Assembly: GCA_964621785.1 (NCBI GenBank)
Contig: CAZUPD010000007.1
Location: 56,841 to 120,840 of the forward strand
Direction: 5' to 3'
From: JACKDW01 sp964621785
Lineage (GTDB): Bacteria; Myxococcota_A; Polyangia; Nannocystales; Nannocystaceae
Length of the DNA stretch: 64,000 bases
Position numbers and translations under genes: made by a program. Position 1 is the stretch's first letter. The number at the start of each line of letters is the position of its first letter. The notes under the pieces were generated by a model, which was given only the letters and a program-made list of their open reading frames with translations, searched no databases and was not told where the DNA came from. This document shows, in pieces, positions 18,901 through 26,698 of the stretch.

Positions 18901-20277
18901 GACGCGCAGGGGGGGGCCCGGAGATAGATGTGCATACATTTTTGCAATCGCAATCCCGAGCCCGAGTCCATGTCCGACCATCCCGACGGCCTCGCACAGG
19001 GCCAGGGCGGCGGCGACGGCCTGGTGCCTCGGATCGAGACCGCCCCCGAGCGCACCGAACACGAGGGTGATGTCGCGGGTGTCACACCGGAGAACCTCGG
19101 CGCCGCGGGTTTCGGCGAGGTGCATCACGAGTCGTCCGAGTTGGCGGTAGTCGGGCGGCTGAGCGGTTTGCAGACGCGGAATGAGCTGGGCCTGCAACAC
19201 CGTAACGTCGACGCGACTACCGAGGTCGGGATCCGGGCGGGGGTGCGGCTCCCCGGCGATGTCTGGACGCGAGACGACGACAGCGGTCGGGTCGACCGCA
19301 CCAGGTAGCGCTTGCTCGCCGGCATCCGAAAGCACATGTGTATGCAAAAATGTACTGAGGACCTCGTCGTCGACCACCGGATCGGCGCGGTGGAGGAAGG
19401 TCGCCAGGGCCGATTGCATCTCCCGGGCGCTGGCCCACCGCTGTTCACGTCGGGGTTGTAGGGCACGGGTGACGACGTCCTGCAGCTCCAGGGGCGTCGA
19501 AGGTGCGATCTCACCAAGCGGCGGGAGTTGTTCCGAACGCACCTCGGCCAAGCCGGCCACGAGGTCGATGTTGCGGTGGACGAACGTGCCGGCGAGCATC
19601 TCGTAGAGGACGACCCCGAGGGAGTAGAGGTCGGTGCGAGCATCGAGCAACATCCCACTCGAGTGTTCGGGGGACATATAGGCGAGCTTGCCGTGGATCA
19701 TGCCGGCATTGCCCACATGAGTTGTATCAGCACGTTTTTCGGTCGCCTGCTTGGCGATGCCAAAGTCGAGCAACTTCACCGTCCCTGCGCGACTGACCAT
19801 AATGTTGTGGGGGCTGACGTCGCGGTGGGTGATCGACAGCGGCCGGCCAAAGTCGTCGGTTTTTTGATGGGCGTAGCTGAGGGCGGCAGCAACTTGGTGG
19901 GTGAGGTAGGCGGCAATGACCGCGGGAATCGGGGTGCCGGCCGCGGCCAGACGGTGCATCAACTGCATGAGGTCGATGCCATCGACCCATTCCATCGCCA
20001 GGTAGAGTTGGCCACGGACTTCGCCAAAGTCGAATACCTGCACGAGGTTGGCGTGGTTGAGGCCGAGGGCGATCTTGGCTTCCTCGACAAACATCGCGGT
20101 AAATCCCGGATCGCCGGCAAACTCCGGCCGTATCTTTTTGATGACAACCTGTTTGTGCAGTCCTTGGGCGACGTCGACGGTCGCCAGGTAGACCTCGGCC
20201 ATTCCGCCCTCGCCCAACAGGCGAAGCAGACGGTAGCGGCCAAATTGCTCGGACTGCCCTCGGTCCATTCCCGGCAT
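15937..20277 (-). CDS. Ser/Thr kinase with degenerate NTPase and TPR regions
   Basis: The 1446-residue protein begins with a full kinase domain: GEGGMAEVY, VVIKKI, THRDVSPHN and LLDFG, within residues 10-290. Residues about 385-480 (DITLVFGALGGG, then GLGLGIAIAKMYAHLSPG) resemble a worn-down nucleotide-cyclase domain. An NTPase of the AAA/STAND kind follows near residue 565. Its Walker A reads GEPGHGKQ, with Gln where Ser/Thr is expected, and its Walker B reads LLIES with Glu in place of the first Asp, so hydrolysis is doubtful. The last 450 residues are helical repeats of TPR type. Kinase plus NTPase plus TPR is a known signalling layout in Myxococcota. The start at 20277 was chosen because the kinase domain begins just after it. 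A sigma-factor gene lies 145 bp upstream on the same strand. Confidence 0.88.
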   Translation of the reverse strand: MPGMDRGQSEQFGRYRLLRLLGEGGMAEVYLATVDVAQGLHKQVVIKKIRPEFAGDPGFTAMFVEEAKIALGLNHANLVQVFDFGEVRGQLYLAMEWVDGIDLMQLMHRLAAAGTPIPAVIAAYLTHQVAAALSYAHQKTDDFGRPLSITHRDVSPHNIMVSRAGTVKLLDFGIAKQATEKRADTTHVGNAGMIHGKLAYMSPEHSSGMLLDARTDLYSLGVVLYEMLAGTFVHRNIDLVAGLAEVRSEQLPPLGEIAPSTPLELQDVVTRALQPRREQRWASAREMQSALATFLHRADPVVDDEVLSTFLHTHVLSDAGEQALPGAVDPTAVVVSRPDIAGEPHPRPDPDLGSRVDVTVLQAQLIPRLQTAQPPDYRQLGRLVMHLAETRGAEVLRCDTRDITLVFGALGGGLDPRHQAVAAALALCEAVGMVGHGLGLGIAIAKMYAHLSPGPPLRVSLPPDREAGLASLAAAVVDGPIWVCGDLPEQLAETWSFDRETPVPQIADTLFSEGAALLGPVVERDRRRTHAPGPSSRLYGRELELRSLRNCLTESLRSGLMRAALVVGEPGHGKQALLRTFLKSLPQAALTIIQITGQWRRRNVSLGVLLDILQTLLELPREPTKTCINTVLEREVPDPELRAAYTSALLDALTLSHDTQPLRTDTRRPWRRRELLWRLVKLVLAARAQIRPVVLLIESLHLIDDHSFQRIRGWLEQGLDPAASSNPHAESRPVLVLMSSRPGVREQSLRSIPELRLLEVRELDPTSARDMITQRFADPKRVHDLAESILARTGGNPMFIEETLADLLRRDIIRWGPDGRYLHLHRRNPALTLPPSIEAAIETRVDTLDPAARSVLNAAAVLGFRFRVAELERLVARDCQQDVQAFISAGLLTTPAGEGTKRLQFASRSLHDVCKASLSPARRHVLHREAAALKLARADYTPGRDDGPIADHLAQAQALDEAVDPALRAAAHARAAAGNVEAYYFLSLALQALAVDDPRRISCLIQRDDILRTWGRYRAQAANLRLLSDCVSARQQAGLSYVAAEATTLTRLMRFYLECERINLAQQLHPRLEAAVKRLEDAPPSEPALRVDPLQLHLQFSELTARLLRAQGHFARAVEHVDQTLEHCPDTEVGQYHRARLELAAARSLCGQADYATAVVRTHRALDLARNLGFRRLQAEALAVLGEATALSTRYQEAITWFRQSLAIDRELGDRFATGTKLANLGITYTAIGLYDRAIRFLRKALELHEGLGQGSLRNEVLINLGVALAAQGQRAVARGHLTEATANARQHGDTRALLRARSRLVLLSVADLLAGEPTQTVDEMIASAQEVLADAERHQQRSPATRVLHTLSLLAEHSGDLEAAIDYERRAVDMVVQGAAALDGVLSVHHLGALLRTAGQAADGEKLQQHAREMTQARLNDLQDETLRKSYLAQPEVRQILGFPR
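16981..16993. repeat. Exemplar of dispersed word TGCAGATGCA
   Basis: The 10-mer TGCAGATGCA occurs exactly at 16291, 16982, 22999, 25560 and, as its complement TGCATCTGCA, at 37583. All five are inside genes and are read in different frames (IASA, QLHLQ, VADAT, IASAL, LADAA), so a shared protein motif does not explain them. Confidence 0.7.
18751..18760. repeat. Exemplar of dispersed word TGTATCAGCA
   Basis: This exact 10-mer occurs at 12558, 18751, 19723, 39914, 53207 and 63773, and as its complement TGCTGATACA at 25864 and 38289. All eight lie in genes and encode unlike peptides (VSA, ADT, YQ). Confidence 0.75.
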
Positions 20278-20422
20278 GATGGATCTGCAATGCCCGACAA
20301 TCCACCGCACGCCGACGCGAGAAAAGCCACGGTCACACACGACGTACGCGCGTGTTACGAGTCGAGCAGTCGTTCGTCGGGCGTCGTCCTACGCGAGGCG
20401 ACGCGAGAAAAACCACAGGCTG

Positions 20423-21232
20423 CTAGTTTGCAGATTCGTCTGCCGGGATGCGTGCATCGATGTCGGCCCACACGCCCATCGACGGGCCGATCGGCAGGGT
20501 GTACAGCGCGACCGAATGGGTCGTGTCGAGTGTGCGGATCGCGTCGAGGTTTGGCTCGTCGGCCGTGAGGTTGGCTTCGAGGGCTTTGGTCTGCTCGGCG
20601 TCGAGGTCTTGCAGGAGGTAGCGGGCGGCGCGGTGGGCCAGTTGGGTGGCGACCACCGAAGGCTCGCTATCGTCGCCTTTGGGGACCAGTTGGCGCAGGG
20701 CATCGGCGACTTGATCGAGGACATCGTCGACGGTGAGCGCGGCCCGCTGAGCGACGCGCGTGGTGTCGAGACCCTCGAAGTAGGCCAGCTGCAACATGCT
20801 GCGTTGGTGTCCGGTCATACCCCCCATGGTGTCGCGGACCTTGGCCCGCGCAGGGCCCATCCGCGAGCTGCTGCTGGCGAGCTTCATCGACATCTGGGTG
20901 TCGTCCATCGACACCATCCGCTGTTGCTGGTCGCGGTGCAGGGCGACCAGTGCGAGCTGTCGAGATCGTTGTAGCAGCAACAGAGGTAGGACGTCGGTCA
21001 GCGGCCGGCTCTTCGACCCGGCTCGGGCCTCGTGCCAGAGGTTGTGAAACACGTCGGCACAGACTTTTTCAGACCGGGCGTGGTCGCCGAGAATACGCTG
21101 GCAAACGCCGAGGACAACCGGTGCATAGCGGTCAAAGAGTTGCCGGAGTCCCTTGCGATCACCACGGGCGGCACACACCAGGGCAGCTCCATCGCCAACA
21201 TGTGACTGTACGAGATTCCGACCCTTGGTCAT
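20423..21232 (-). CDS. ECF-type sigma factor with anti-sigma-like C-terminal region
   Basis: Residues about 12-100 of this 269-residue protein look like sigma region 2 (ALVCAARGDRKGLRQLFDRY, then CQRILGDHARSEKVCADVF), and about 135-185 like region 4, with MTGHQRSMLQLAYFEGLD and a helix-turn-helix. After this the sequence does not end, as ECF sigmas normally do. It continues with LAHRAARYLLQDLDAEQTKALEANL, which matches the start of RskA/zinc-less anti-sigma domains, and stops about 40 residues later without a membrane segment. A sigma fused to a short anti-sigma-like tail could be self-inhibited. The region between 2 and 4 is unusually long and basic. The gene precedes the large kinase gene on the same strand and is divergent from trmK, with only 43 bp between. 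Confidence 0.72.
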   Translation of the reverse strand: MTKGRNLVQSHVGDGAALVCAARGDRKGLRQLFDRYAPVVLGVCQRILGDHARSEKVCADVFHNLWHEARAGSKSRPLTDVLPLLLLQRSRQLALVALHRDQQQRMVSMDDTQMSMKLASSSSRMGPARAKVRDTMGGMTGHQRSMLQLAYFEGLDTTRVAQRAALTVDDVLDQVADALRQLVPKGDDSEPSVVATQLAHRAARYLLQDLDAEQTKALEANLTADEPNLDAIRTLDTTHSVALYTLPIGPSMGVWADIDARIPADESAN

Positions 21233-21275
21233 CGTGTTTCAGCGTTCCCGTATCGCCAGAAGATGTCAAGCCGTC

Positions 21276-22061
21276 ATGATCGCGTATAACGGGCGCGTGC
21301 GAGCTATTCCCCGACTCAGCCGCCGTCTCGCCGCGATCGCGAAGTTGGTCCCGCAGTGCACCACTGTGGCAGACATCGGAACGGACCACGCATTGTTGCC
21401 GGTGTGGTTGGTGGTGACCGGGCGTGTTCGGACGGCGATCGCTGCCGACATCGGTCGTGGTCCGCTTGTCCATGCTCGCCGGACGGTCGCGCGCTACGGG
21501 CTCGAGGCCGCAGTGACCCTGCGACAGGCGAACGGACTACTGGCGATCCGCCCGTCGGAGGTCGATTGTGTGGTGATCGCGGGAATGGGTCCCCAACGCA
21601 TCCTCGAGATCATCGCCGGCGGGCCAGGGGTGATGGCGCGACTCGGGACACTCGTTGTCCAACCAAACCACGGGGGCGTACAGGTTCGTCGGAAGTTGGT
21701 CGAGATTGGCTGGTCGCTGGTCGATGAGACCCTGTGTGAGGACCGCGGACATTTTTACACGGCGATGTTGTGGCGGGCCGGCGAGGGGTTGCAAATGCAC
21801 ACAAATTTGGGTTTGACGTCGTACCTGGGCGGGGACGCAACCCGAGTGCACGATCCTGGTTTGTGGACCGAGGCACAGTGGCTCTTTGGCCCCCACATCT
21901 GGGCCCGTGGCGGGGCTACACTCGAGCGGTTTCTCGCCTACGAGACCGCGCGCGCGCTCCGGGTACTCGAGCACACAGCCGGCCACGAAGCAGCCGAACG
22001 CCAGCGCACATATGTGTCTTGGCTTCGGGAGCTTCACGGGCTCGTGACGCGATCGGAGTGA
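21276..22061 (+). CDS. trmK: tRNA (adenine-N1)-methyltransferase, TrmK family
   Basis: The 261-residue protein opens with IPRLSRRLAAIAKLVP, then the SAM-binding VADIGTDHALLPVWL near residue 32 and an IAADIG acidic loop. VVIAGMGPQRILEII near residue 100 and VQPNHG near 130 are the other TrmK signatures. In Gram-positive bacteria TrmK methylates N1 of adenine 22 in the tRNA D-loop using SAM. It is less usual in proteobacteria-like genomes, so presence here is notable but not unique. The frame is open upstream to 21153, but that part overlaps the divergent sigma gene, and homology begins only after the ATG at 21276. Confidence 0.88.
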   Translation: MIAYNGRVRAIPRLSRRLAAIAKLVPQCTTVADIGTDHALLPVWLVVTGRVRTAIAADIGRGPLVHARRTVARYGLEAAVTLRQANGLLAIRPSEVDCVVIAGMGPQRILEIIAGGPGVMARLGTLVVQPNHGGVQVRRKLVEIGWSLVDETLCEDRGHFYTAMLWRAGEGLQMHTNLGLTSYLGGDATRVHDPGLWTEAQWLFGPHIWARGGATLERFLAYETARALRVLEHTAGHEAAERQRTYVSWLRELHGLVTRSE

Positions 22062-22184
22062 TCGTGCGAGATGGTTGAAGGGACATCCCTCAAAACGGCC
22101 GTCGCCACGGGCGATACACGTCGAACCCAGGTCATGGGCGTGAAACAGTTGTGTCGACCTTCCCGGAACTGCTAACCTGCGCGC

Positions 22185-22733
22185 ATGCGAACTTTTCTTA
22201 CTGGTGGGCTCCCCCGTTTGTACGGGTTGCTCGCGGTCGTGGTCGTCGCCGCGTGCGGTGGCACGCCCCGTGCTCAGACGGCGAAGGCGGAGGCGGACAC
22301 GAAGGTCGAGGCCAAGACACAGGTCGACGCCGAAACCAAACCCGAGGCCGAGGCCAAGACGGTTCGCGCGGTTCCTCCATCGCCCGAGAAAGTGGCGAAT
22401 GCCGCGAAAAAAGCGGATCCACTGACACAGGAAGAGCTCGATCTGATCGCTGCAGATCCCAAAACTCTCAGCCGCGAAGATCGGGTCAAACGCGGGTACG
22501 CCCTGCGCAAAAAGATTATGCAAAATCCCGACTCGCCGATGGCCCGCCAGCTCGAGGAGATGGGTCGGCGGTACGAAGCCGGCGAGCTCGATGGGCAGCT
22601 CCCGGAGCACCTGCGAAAAAACGGCACCAACATGTCGACAATACCGGGGCATCCCGACACCGGCATTACCTTCAAGGCTCGGACGATCGAAGACGCCAAG
22701 GCACGACCGTCTGAGGGCGAACAAACCAAATAG
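22185..22733 (+). CDS. Small lipoprotein of unknown function
   Basis: This 182-residue product has a signal peptide with lipobox VAAC (Cys near 24), then an Ala/Lys/Glu-rich low-complexity linker of about 40 residues and a mostly helical, charged region (TQEELDLIAADPKTLSREDR). It ends with a Gly/Pro/Asp tail. No known domain is recognised. The next gene starts three bases after its stop, so the two are almost surely cotranscribed, but the link to an enoyl-CoA hydratase does not suggest a role. Confidence 0.72.
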   Translation: MRTFLTGGLPRLYGLLAVVVVAACGGTPRAQTAKAEADTKVEAKTQVDAETKPEAEAKTVRAVPPSPEKVANAAKKADPLTQEELDLIAADPKTLSREDRVKRGYALRKKIMQNPDSPMARQLEEMGRRYEAGELDGQLPEHLRKNGTNMSTIPGHPDTGITFKARTIEDAKARPSEGEQTK

Positions 22734-22735
22734 CG

Positions 22736-23470
22736 TTGGCCGACATCCTCGAACAATCCCTCGGCCCGCGGATGTGGCTGTGGACCCTCAACCGTCCGGC
22801 CAAGCGCAACGCCTTGCGCCGCGAGATGTTTGCGTGGATCGCTGAGCGGGCCGCTCAACTCGCGGGGGAAGTCGTTGTGATCCGGGGCGCTGGCGGTCGC
22901 GTGTTTTCCTCGGGCTTTGACCTCGACGCGCTTCCCGAGCCGGGGCTTGCAACGGTTCCAGATGCAGCCTTGATCGCCGCTTCGAAGGCCCTCGAAGTTG
23001 CAGATGCAACTTTGATTGCAGCCGTCGACGGTCCGGCGATCGGGGCTGCCGTCGAGTTGTTGTGTCGGTGTGATTTTCAGGTCGCCCACCCCGGGGTCTG
23101 GTGTCGGGTACCCGCCGCGAGTTTGGGCGTGGTCTATCACGCGGACGGCCTCGCAGCTTTTCACGCCCGCCTCGGGTCGGCGCTGGCAAGGCGTTTGCTG
23201 GTCGCCGGCGAAAAGGTCGACGCAACCGAGCTCCATGGTGCCGGGTTCTTGTCGCACATCGTCGCAGCCGACGAGGTGGGACCGCGGGCCTATGCGCTCG
23301 CCGAGACGATCGCCGCAAACAATCCCGCGAGTACCCGGGCCCACCGACAGATGTTCCGGGCCCTCGACCACGGTCAGGTCACCCCGGAGTTGTTGCAGCT
23401 ACATACGCAAGCTCGGGTGCTCGCCTACGCTCGGATCACCCACGGGAACAGACAGGGAAGTGATTCGTGA
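22736..23470 (+). CDS. Enoyl-CoA hydratase/isomerase (crotonase) family protein
   Basis: This 244-residue protein has the crotonase fold signatures: TLNRPAKRNALRREM near residue 18, the oxyanion-hole strand GRVFSSGFDLDAL near residue 58, and AAVDGPAIGAAVELLCRCDFQVAH near residue 98. The two catalytic Glu positions of true hydratases are not both evident (PAASLGVVYHADG at the second site), so hydration, isomerisation or another CoA-ester reaction are all possible. The start is TTG, three bases after the preceding stop, with no better ATG in frame. Cotranscribed with the lipoprotein gene. VADATLIAAV contains a copy of the TGCAGATGCA word. Confidence 0.82.
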   Translation: MADILEQSLGPRMWLWTLNRPAKRNALRREMFAWIAERAAQLAGEVVVIRGAGGRVFSSGFDLDALPEPGLATVPDAALIAASKALEVADATLIAAVDGPAIGAAVELLCRCDFQVAHPGVWCRVPAASLGVVYHADGLAAFHARLGSALARRLLVAGEKVDATELHGAGFLSHIVAADEVGPRAYALAETIAANNPASTRAHRQMFRALDHGQVTPELLQLHTQARVLAYARITHGNRQGSDS

Positions 23471-23897
23471 GGCTCGACGAAGGCGCGCCTCTTCGGACGG
23501 GACAGGGGGGCGGCACCAACGGCCGCCGATAAGGACGTGACCGAGGCGACAGGTTGCGAGTGTCGGAGAACTGCGTGCATTTGCAACCCACCGGCCGGAT
23601 ACTCGCCGAACCTTGTGCTGGACCGGAGACCACGAAAACAACAGTGGCCTCAAACTTGGCTGGATATCCCGGGACGCGGCTCACACCATGATTTGGACCC
23701 GCGCAACTCAACCGCGGGCGAATGCCTGCGCGAGACGTTACGCGGTTCAGCGAAACTGAGTTCTCGTCGAGAAGGCGCGAGAAAGGCCCGTTGATCCACC
23801 TGCGTTTTTAACCATGTCATGCTATTTGGCTCCGCGTCGCCGAAGGTGCAATCTGACTGGTTGGCAATTTTGTGCGATGCTCCACTTCGTTCGATCG
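23471..23897. other. Non-coding spacer after the crotonase gene
   Basis: No gene, tRNA or clear promoter is seen in this 427-bp stretch. It has one copy of the TGCATTTGCAA word (near 23577) and scattered GA-rich runs. The downstream membrane-protein frame is open from 23814, but that part lacks coding character. Confidence 0.4.
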
Positions 23898-24563
23898 ATG
23901 ACTGAGTTTCTCGCCGAAATCATTCGCTACAACCCCCGTGTTGCTCGCAGTCTCAAAACCCTGCGGCGGCGCGCCATCTCGGCGATCGAACAGGCTGCGA
24001 TCGCCGATACCGTACTCGATGCACGTGCAAGTCCAGTTGCGACTTCGGCGTTTCAAGCCTCCCAGGTGAGCTCTGTCCGCGGCGGGCTGGCAGTCTCTCA
24101 GGAGCTGGTGGGGAGTATGCGGGCGGCGCTTCCTCTCCGGGCGATGCGTGAGCCCGATGCCATGTCCCACACACCGTTGGCAGAGCTCGAGTTGTTGGCC
24201 CTGCGGACCCAGCAGATCCTTCGCAAACGACAGTCGCGAGAGCGTGGGCTCAGCCTCGGCGTGGCCCTGGTCGAAGGAGCATTGCTCGGACTCGGCGGTT
24301 TTATGGTGCTCTATGGCGATTACACAGGTGCGGCGATCGTCGTCGGTTTGGCGATATTGGTGTCCGTGATCGTCCGCTTTGTCTGGAACCCATTTGCCCG
24401 CGGGTCCAAGGTGAGCCGGGTGATCGAGCTCGCCGACTCGATGGCGACCGACCTGCGTGCACGGATCTCCACCCTCGATACCATCGAGGACCACCCGACA
24501 CGGCAGCTGACACAATGGAAAGCCGTCGCCGAGCTCACCGATGGTATCCCCGAACTCAGCTAG
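23898..24563 (+). CDS. Membrane protein of unknown function
   Basis: This 221-residue protein has a soluble N-terminal half (helical, with an ELELLALRTQQILRKRQ amphipathic segment) and two closely spaced transmembrane helices near residues 120-165 (LVEGALLGLGGFMVLY and AAIVVGLAILVSVIVRFVW). A charged C-terminal region follows. This hairpin in the membrane with cytoplasmic flanks fits small regulatory or scaffold proteins, but no family is recognised. The start at 23898 is one of two close ATGs; 23877 is the other. It converges with the cyclase gene with 48 bp between the stops. Confidence 0.6.
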   Translation: MTEFLAEIIRYNPRVARSLKTLRRRAISAIEQAAIADTVLDARASPVATSAFQASQVSSVRGGLAVSQELVGSMRAALPLRAMREPDAMSHTPLAELELLALRTQQILRKRQSRERGLSLGVALVEGALLGLGGFMVLYGDYTGAAIVVGLAILVSVIVRFVWNPFARGSKVSRVIELADSMATDLRARISTLDTIEDHPTRQLTQWKAVAELTDGIPELS

Positions 24564-24611
24564 CCCGGACGCTCACCTTCGCCTACCGGGCCAATCGCGG
24601 AATCATTGACG

Positions 24612-26474
24612 CTACATGTTTTGCACGAGTTTTTGGCGGTAGCGGGCGAGCGCGAGGACCGGGTACTGCACATTGGTCAGCTCGAGCCGGTAAAACGGCC
24701 ACGGCCATTGCAGTGTAAATTGGTAGTCTCCTTCGGGCCAGCTTCCATCCGGTTGTTGATGGGCGAGTAGGTATTCGACCGCCCGTGTCACCGCTGGACT
24801 TTGCTGGAGGCCCAGGTCGACCAGGGCTCGGAGCACGATTCCCGTGACGTAGGCCGAGCTTTCACCGTACCCCACAAGCGCGAGGTTCTCATAGGAATCC
24901 ACCGACTCTCCCCATCCACCGTCCATGTTCTGGCGGGCGAAGATGGTTTTGACGGCATGGACGATCCGCATATCGGATGCAGATACACCGACAGCTGCCA
25001 GTCCGCTGAGCACTTCGGCAGATCCCGGGAGATAGTTTGTTTCCCAACGTCCCCACCACAATCCGCCGTGGCATTGTTGGCGCCATAAAAACCGAACAGC
25101 CCGCGCAACCCTCGGATCGCGGGTGGTGTATCCGAGGGCCCCGAGTGCTTGCAATACACGCCCGGTGAGGTCTGCGGTCGCCGGATCGTCGAGTGCGATC
25201 GGTGGATGCCGCAGCAGTTCGAGGGCTTCGGACAACGTCTGTGGTGGTTCGAATGCGTGTAGCGGGAATGGTCCGGCGCGTTTGGTGGCACCCGACTGGC
25301 GAAACGCACCCCAGCCGCCGTCGCTGTGTTGCATCCCCCACAGCCATGTCTGCCCGACTTCGATCGCGGTTTCGATCGCGGGATCGAGGTGCTGGTGATG
25401 GGACAGGGCATGCAACACCTTGCTGGTCGTATCACAGTCGCAGGCCAGGGGATTGGCATCGCCGAACGGCCAGCCTCCGATTCGTGGAGTCCCCCGTGCC
25501 GGTACTTGCCAATCTCGCGGTTGTGGCCAGTTCGACTGCCGCCGCAGCAGGTAGGTGAGTGCAGATGCAATGATCCGAGTGTCCCCCCGGAGTCCCGCCT
25601 GGGTCAGGGTTGTGGTTGTGATCGCGGTATTCCACACCATCGCATCAAATGGGACAAACCGCAGGCTTGTTTCGCGTTCGACTGCCGAGCGCATCAGGTC
25701 TCGCAACCCGCGTTGGACGCGTGGATCATTTGCAGGTACACCAAACTGGCGAAGCGCGATCACGATCAGAGCTGTGAAGTTGGCGGCGCCAAACCAGTTG
25801 CCAGTCGGGTTTTGGCGGTGGGTCAGGTAGGTGATGATCCGCTGGTGTTCAAGTTTCACCCGGTGCTGATACAAGCGTTCGCGAACCCCGGGTCTTCGCG
25901 GGTCCCGCTGTTTGAGCGCCCGTACCAGGGCCGGTAAGAACATCACCATCAGGGTGAATGCCGGGGCGAACATGCGTCCGATGCGGTGTTCGATACCCGG
26001 GGTCAGGACCCAACCCACCGGGAAGTCGGGGAGTTGTTGGGGGTCGAGCACACCTGCGACCACAAGCCAGATTTTTGCCATCAACGGACAGCGAGCAAGG
26101 CCGCCGGCCGAGCGAATTGCAGCCCATGCTTGACTCGCCATCGGATGGTTTGCAGACACGCCCGCAGCGATTAATGCCGCGTAGACCACAGCAGTTTGCT
26201 CGAGCGTGCCCGAGCGTCCTCCGGGATACGGTGCAAACGAGCCATCCGCGAGTTGTAGCGACCGGAAGTAGGCCAGGGCCTTCGCAGTGAGGTCGGGTTC
26301 GAGTGCACCTTGCGTCGCCAGTGCGAGCAGGGCTTCGGCGGTTGTCTGCGGTCCAAGATCGGTACGGCCAGGCCACGCACCCCCGTCGCATTGGTGCGCG
26401 ATGAGATAACCTTGGCCGCGTTCAATGGCACGAACGATCAACGATTTGTCAACGATACGCTGGATAGAAGTCAT
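24612..26474 (-). CDS. Squalene-hopene cyclase-family protein with altered catalytic motif
   Basis: The 620-residue protein is built of the alpha-barrel repeats of class II terpene cyclases, with several QW-type motifs (such as QCDGGAWPG, QHSDGGWGAF, QNMDGGWGES, QQPDGSWPEG). In hopene cyclases the proton donor lies in DxDD. Here the matching place, near residue 345, reads ACDCDTTSK: the first and third positions are Asp but the fourth is Thr. The protein may therefore be a cyclase with other acid chemistry, or a non-catalytic relative. Its length fits the family (about 620-720). A tandem 14-bp repeat lies just upstream. No squalene synthase is near. Confidence 0.78.
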   Translation of the reverse strand: MTSIQRIVDKSLIVRAIERGQGYLIAHQCDGGAWPGRTDLGPQTTAEALLALATQGALEPDLTAKALAYFRSLQLADGSFAPYPGGRSGTLEQTAVVYAALIAAGVSANHPMASQAWAAIRSAGGLARCPLMAKIWLVVAGVLDPQQLPDFPVGWVLTPGIEHRIGRMFAPAFTLMVMFLPALVRALKQRDPRRPGVRERLYQHRVKLEHQRIITYLTHRQNPTGNWFGAANFTALIVIALRQFGVPANDPRVQRGLRDLMRSAVERETSLRFVPFDAMVWNTAITTTTLTQAGLRGDTRIIASALTYLLRRQSNWPQPRDWQVPARGTPRIGGWPFGDANPLACDCDTTSKVLHALSHHQHLDPAIETAIEVGQTWLWGMQHSDGGWGAFRQSGATKRAGPFPLHAFEPPQTLSEALELLRHPPIALDDPATADLTGRVLQALGALGYTTRDPRVARAVRFLWRQQCHGGLWWGRWETNYLPGSAEVLSGLAAVGVSASDMRIVHAVKTIFARQNMDGGWGESVDSYENLALVGYGESSAYVTGIVLRALVDLGLQQSPAVTRAVEYLLAHQQPDGSWPEGDYQFTLQWPWPFYRLELTNVQYPVLALARYRQKLVQNM

Positions 26475-26512
26475 ACCTACGTCCCATACGGACGGATAGA
26501 GATAAAAAATCT

Positions 26513-26540
26513 AAAATACATGTTTTAAAATACATGTTTT
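26513..26540. repeat. Two perfect tandem copies of a 14-bp AT-rich repeat
   Basis: AAAATACATGTTTT occurs twice in direct tandem, 39-66 bp upstream of the cyclase start. Each unit is nearly self-complementary around ACATGT. It may be an operator or a promoter element, and it belongs to the ATACATGT word family. Confidence 0.75.
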
Positions 26541-26698
26541 AACGTGACATCAGCGCGCCTGTGGGCGGTGTTCGTTTACAATGAAATATGGTTAAAGGGT
26601 CAGGTTCGGTGATCCTTGGTCATGAATGTACAATTAAGTGGACGAACTGTGGCTGGCGCATGTTCGCCCGAACCTTCGCCACGCACCCTCTGCGTCAG

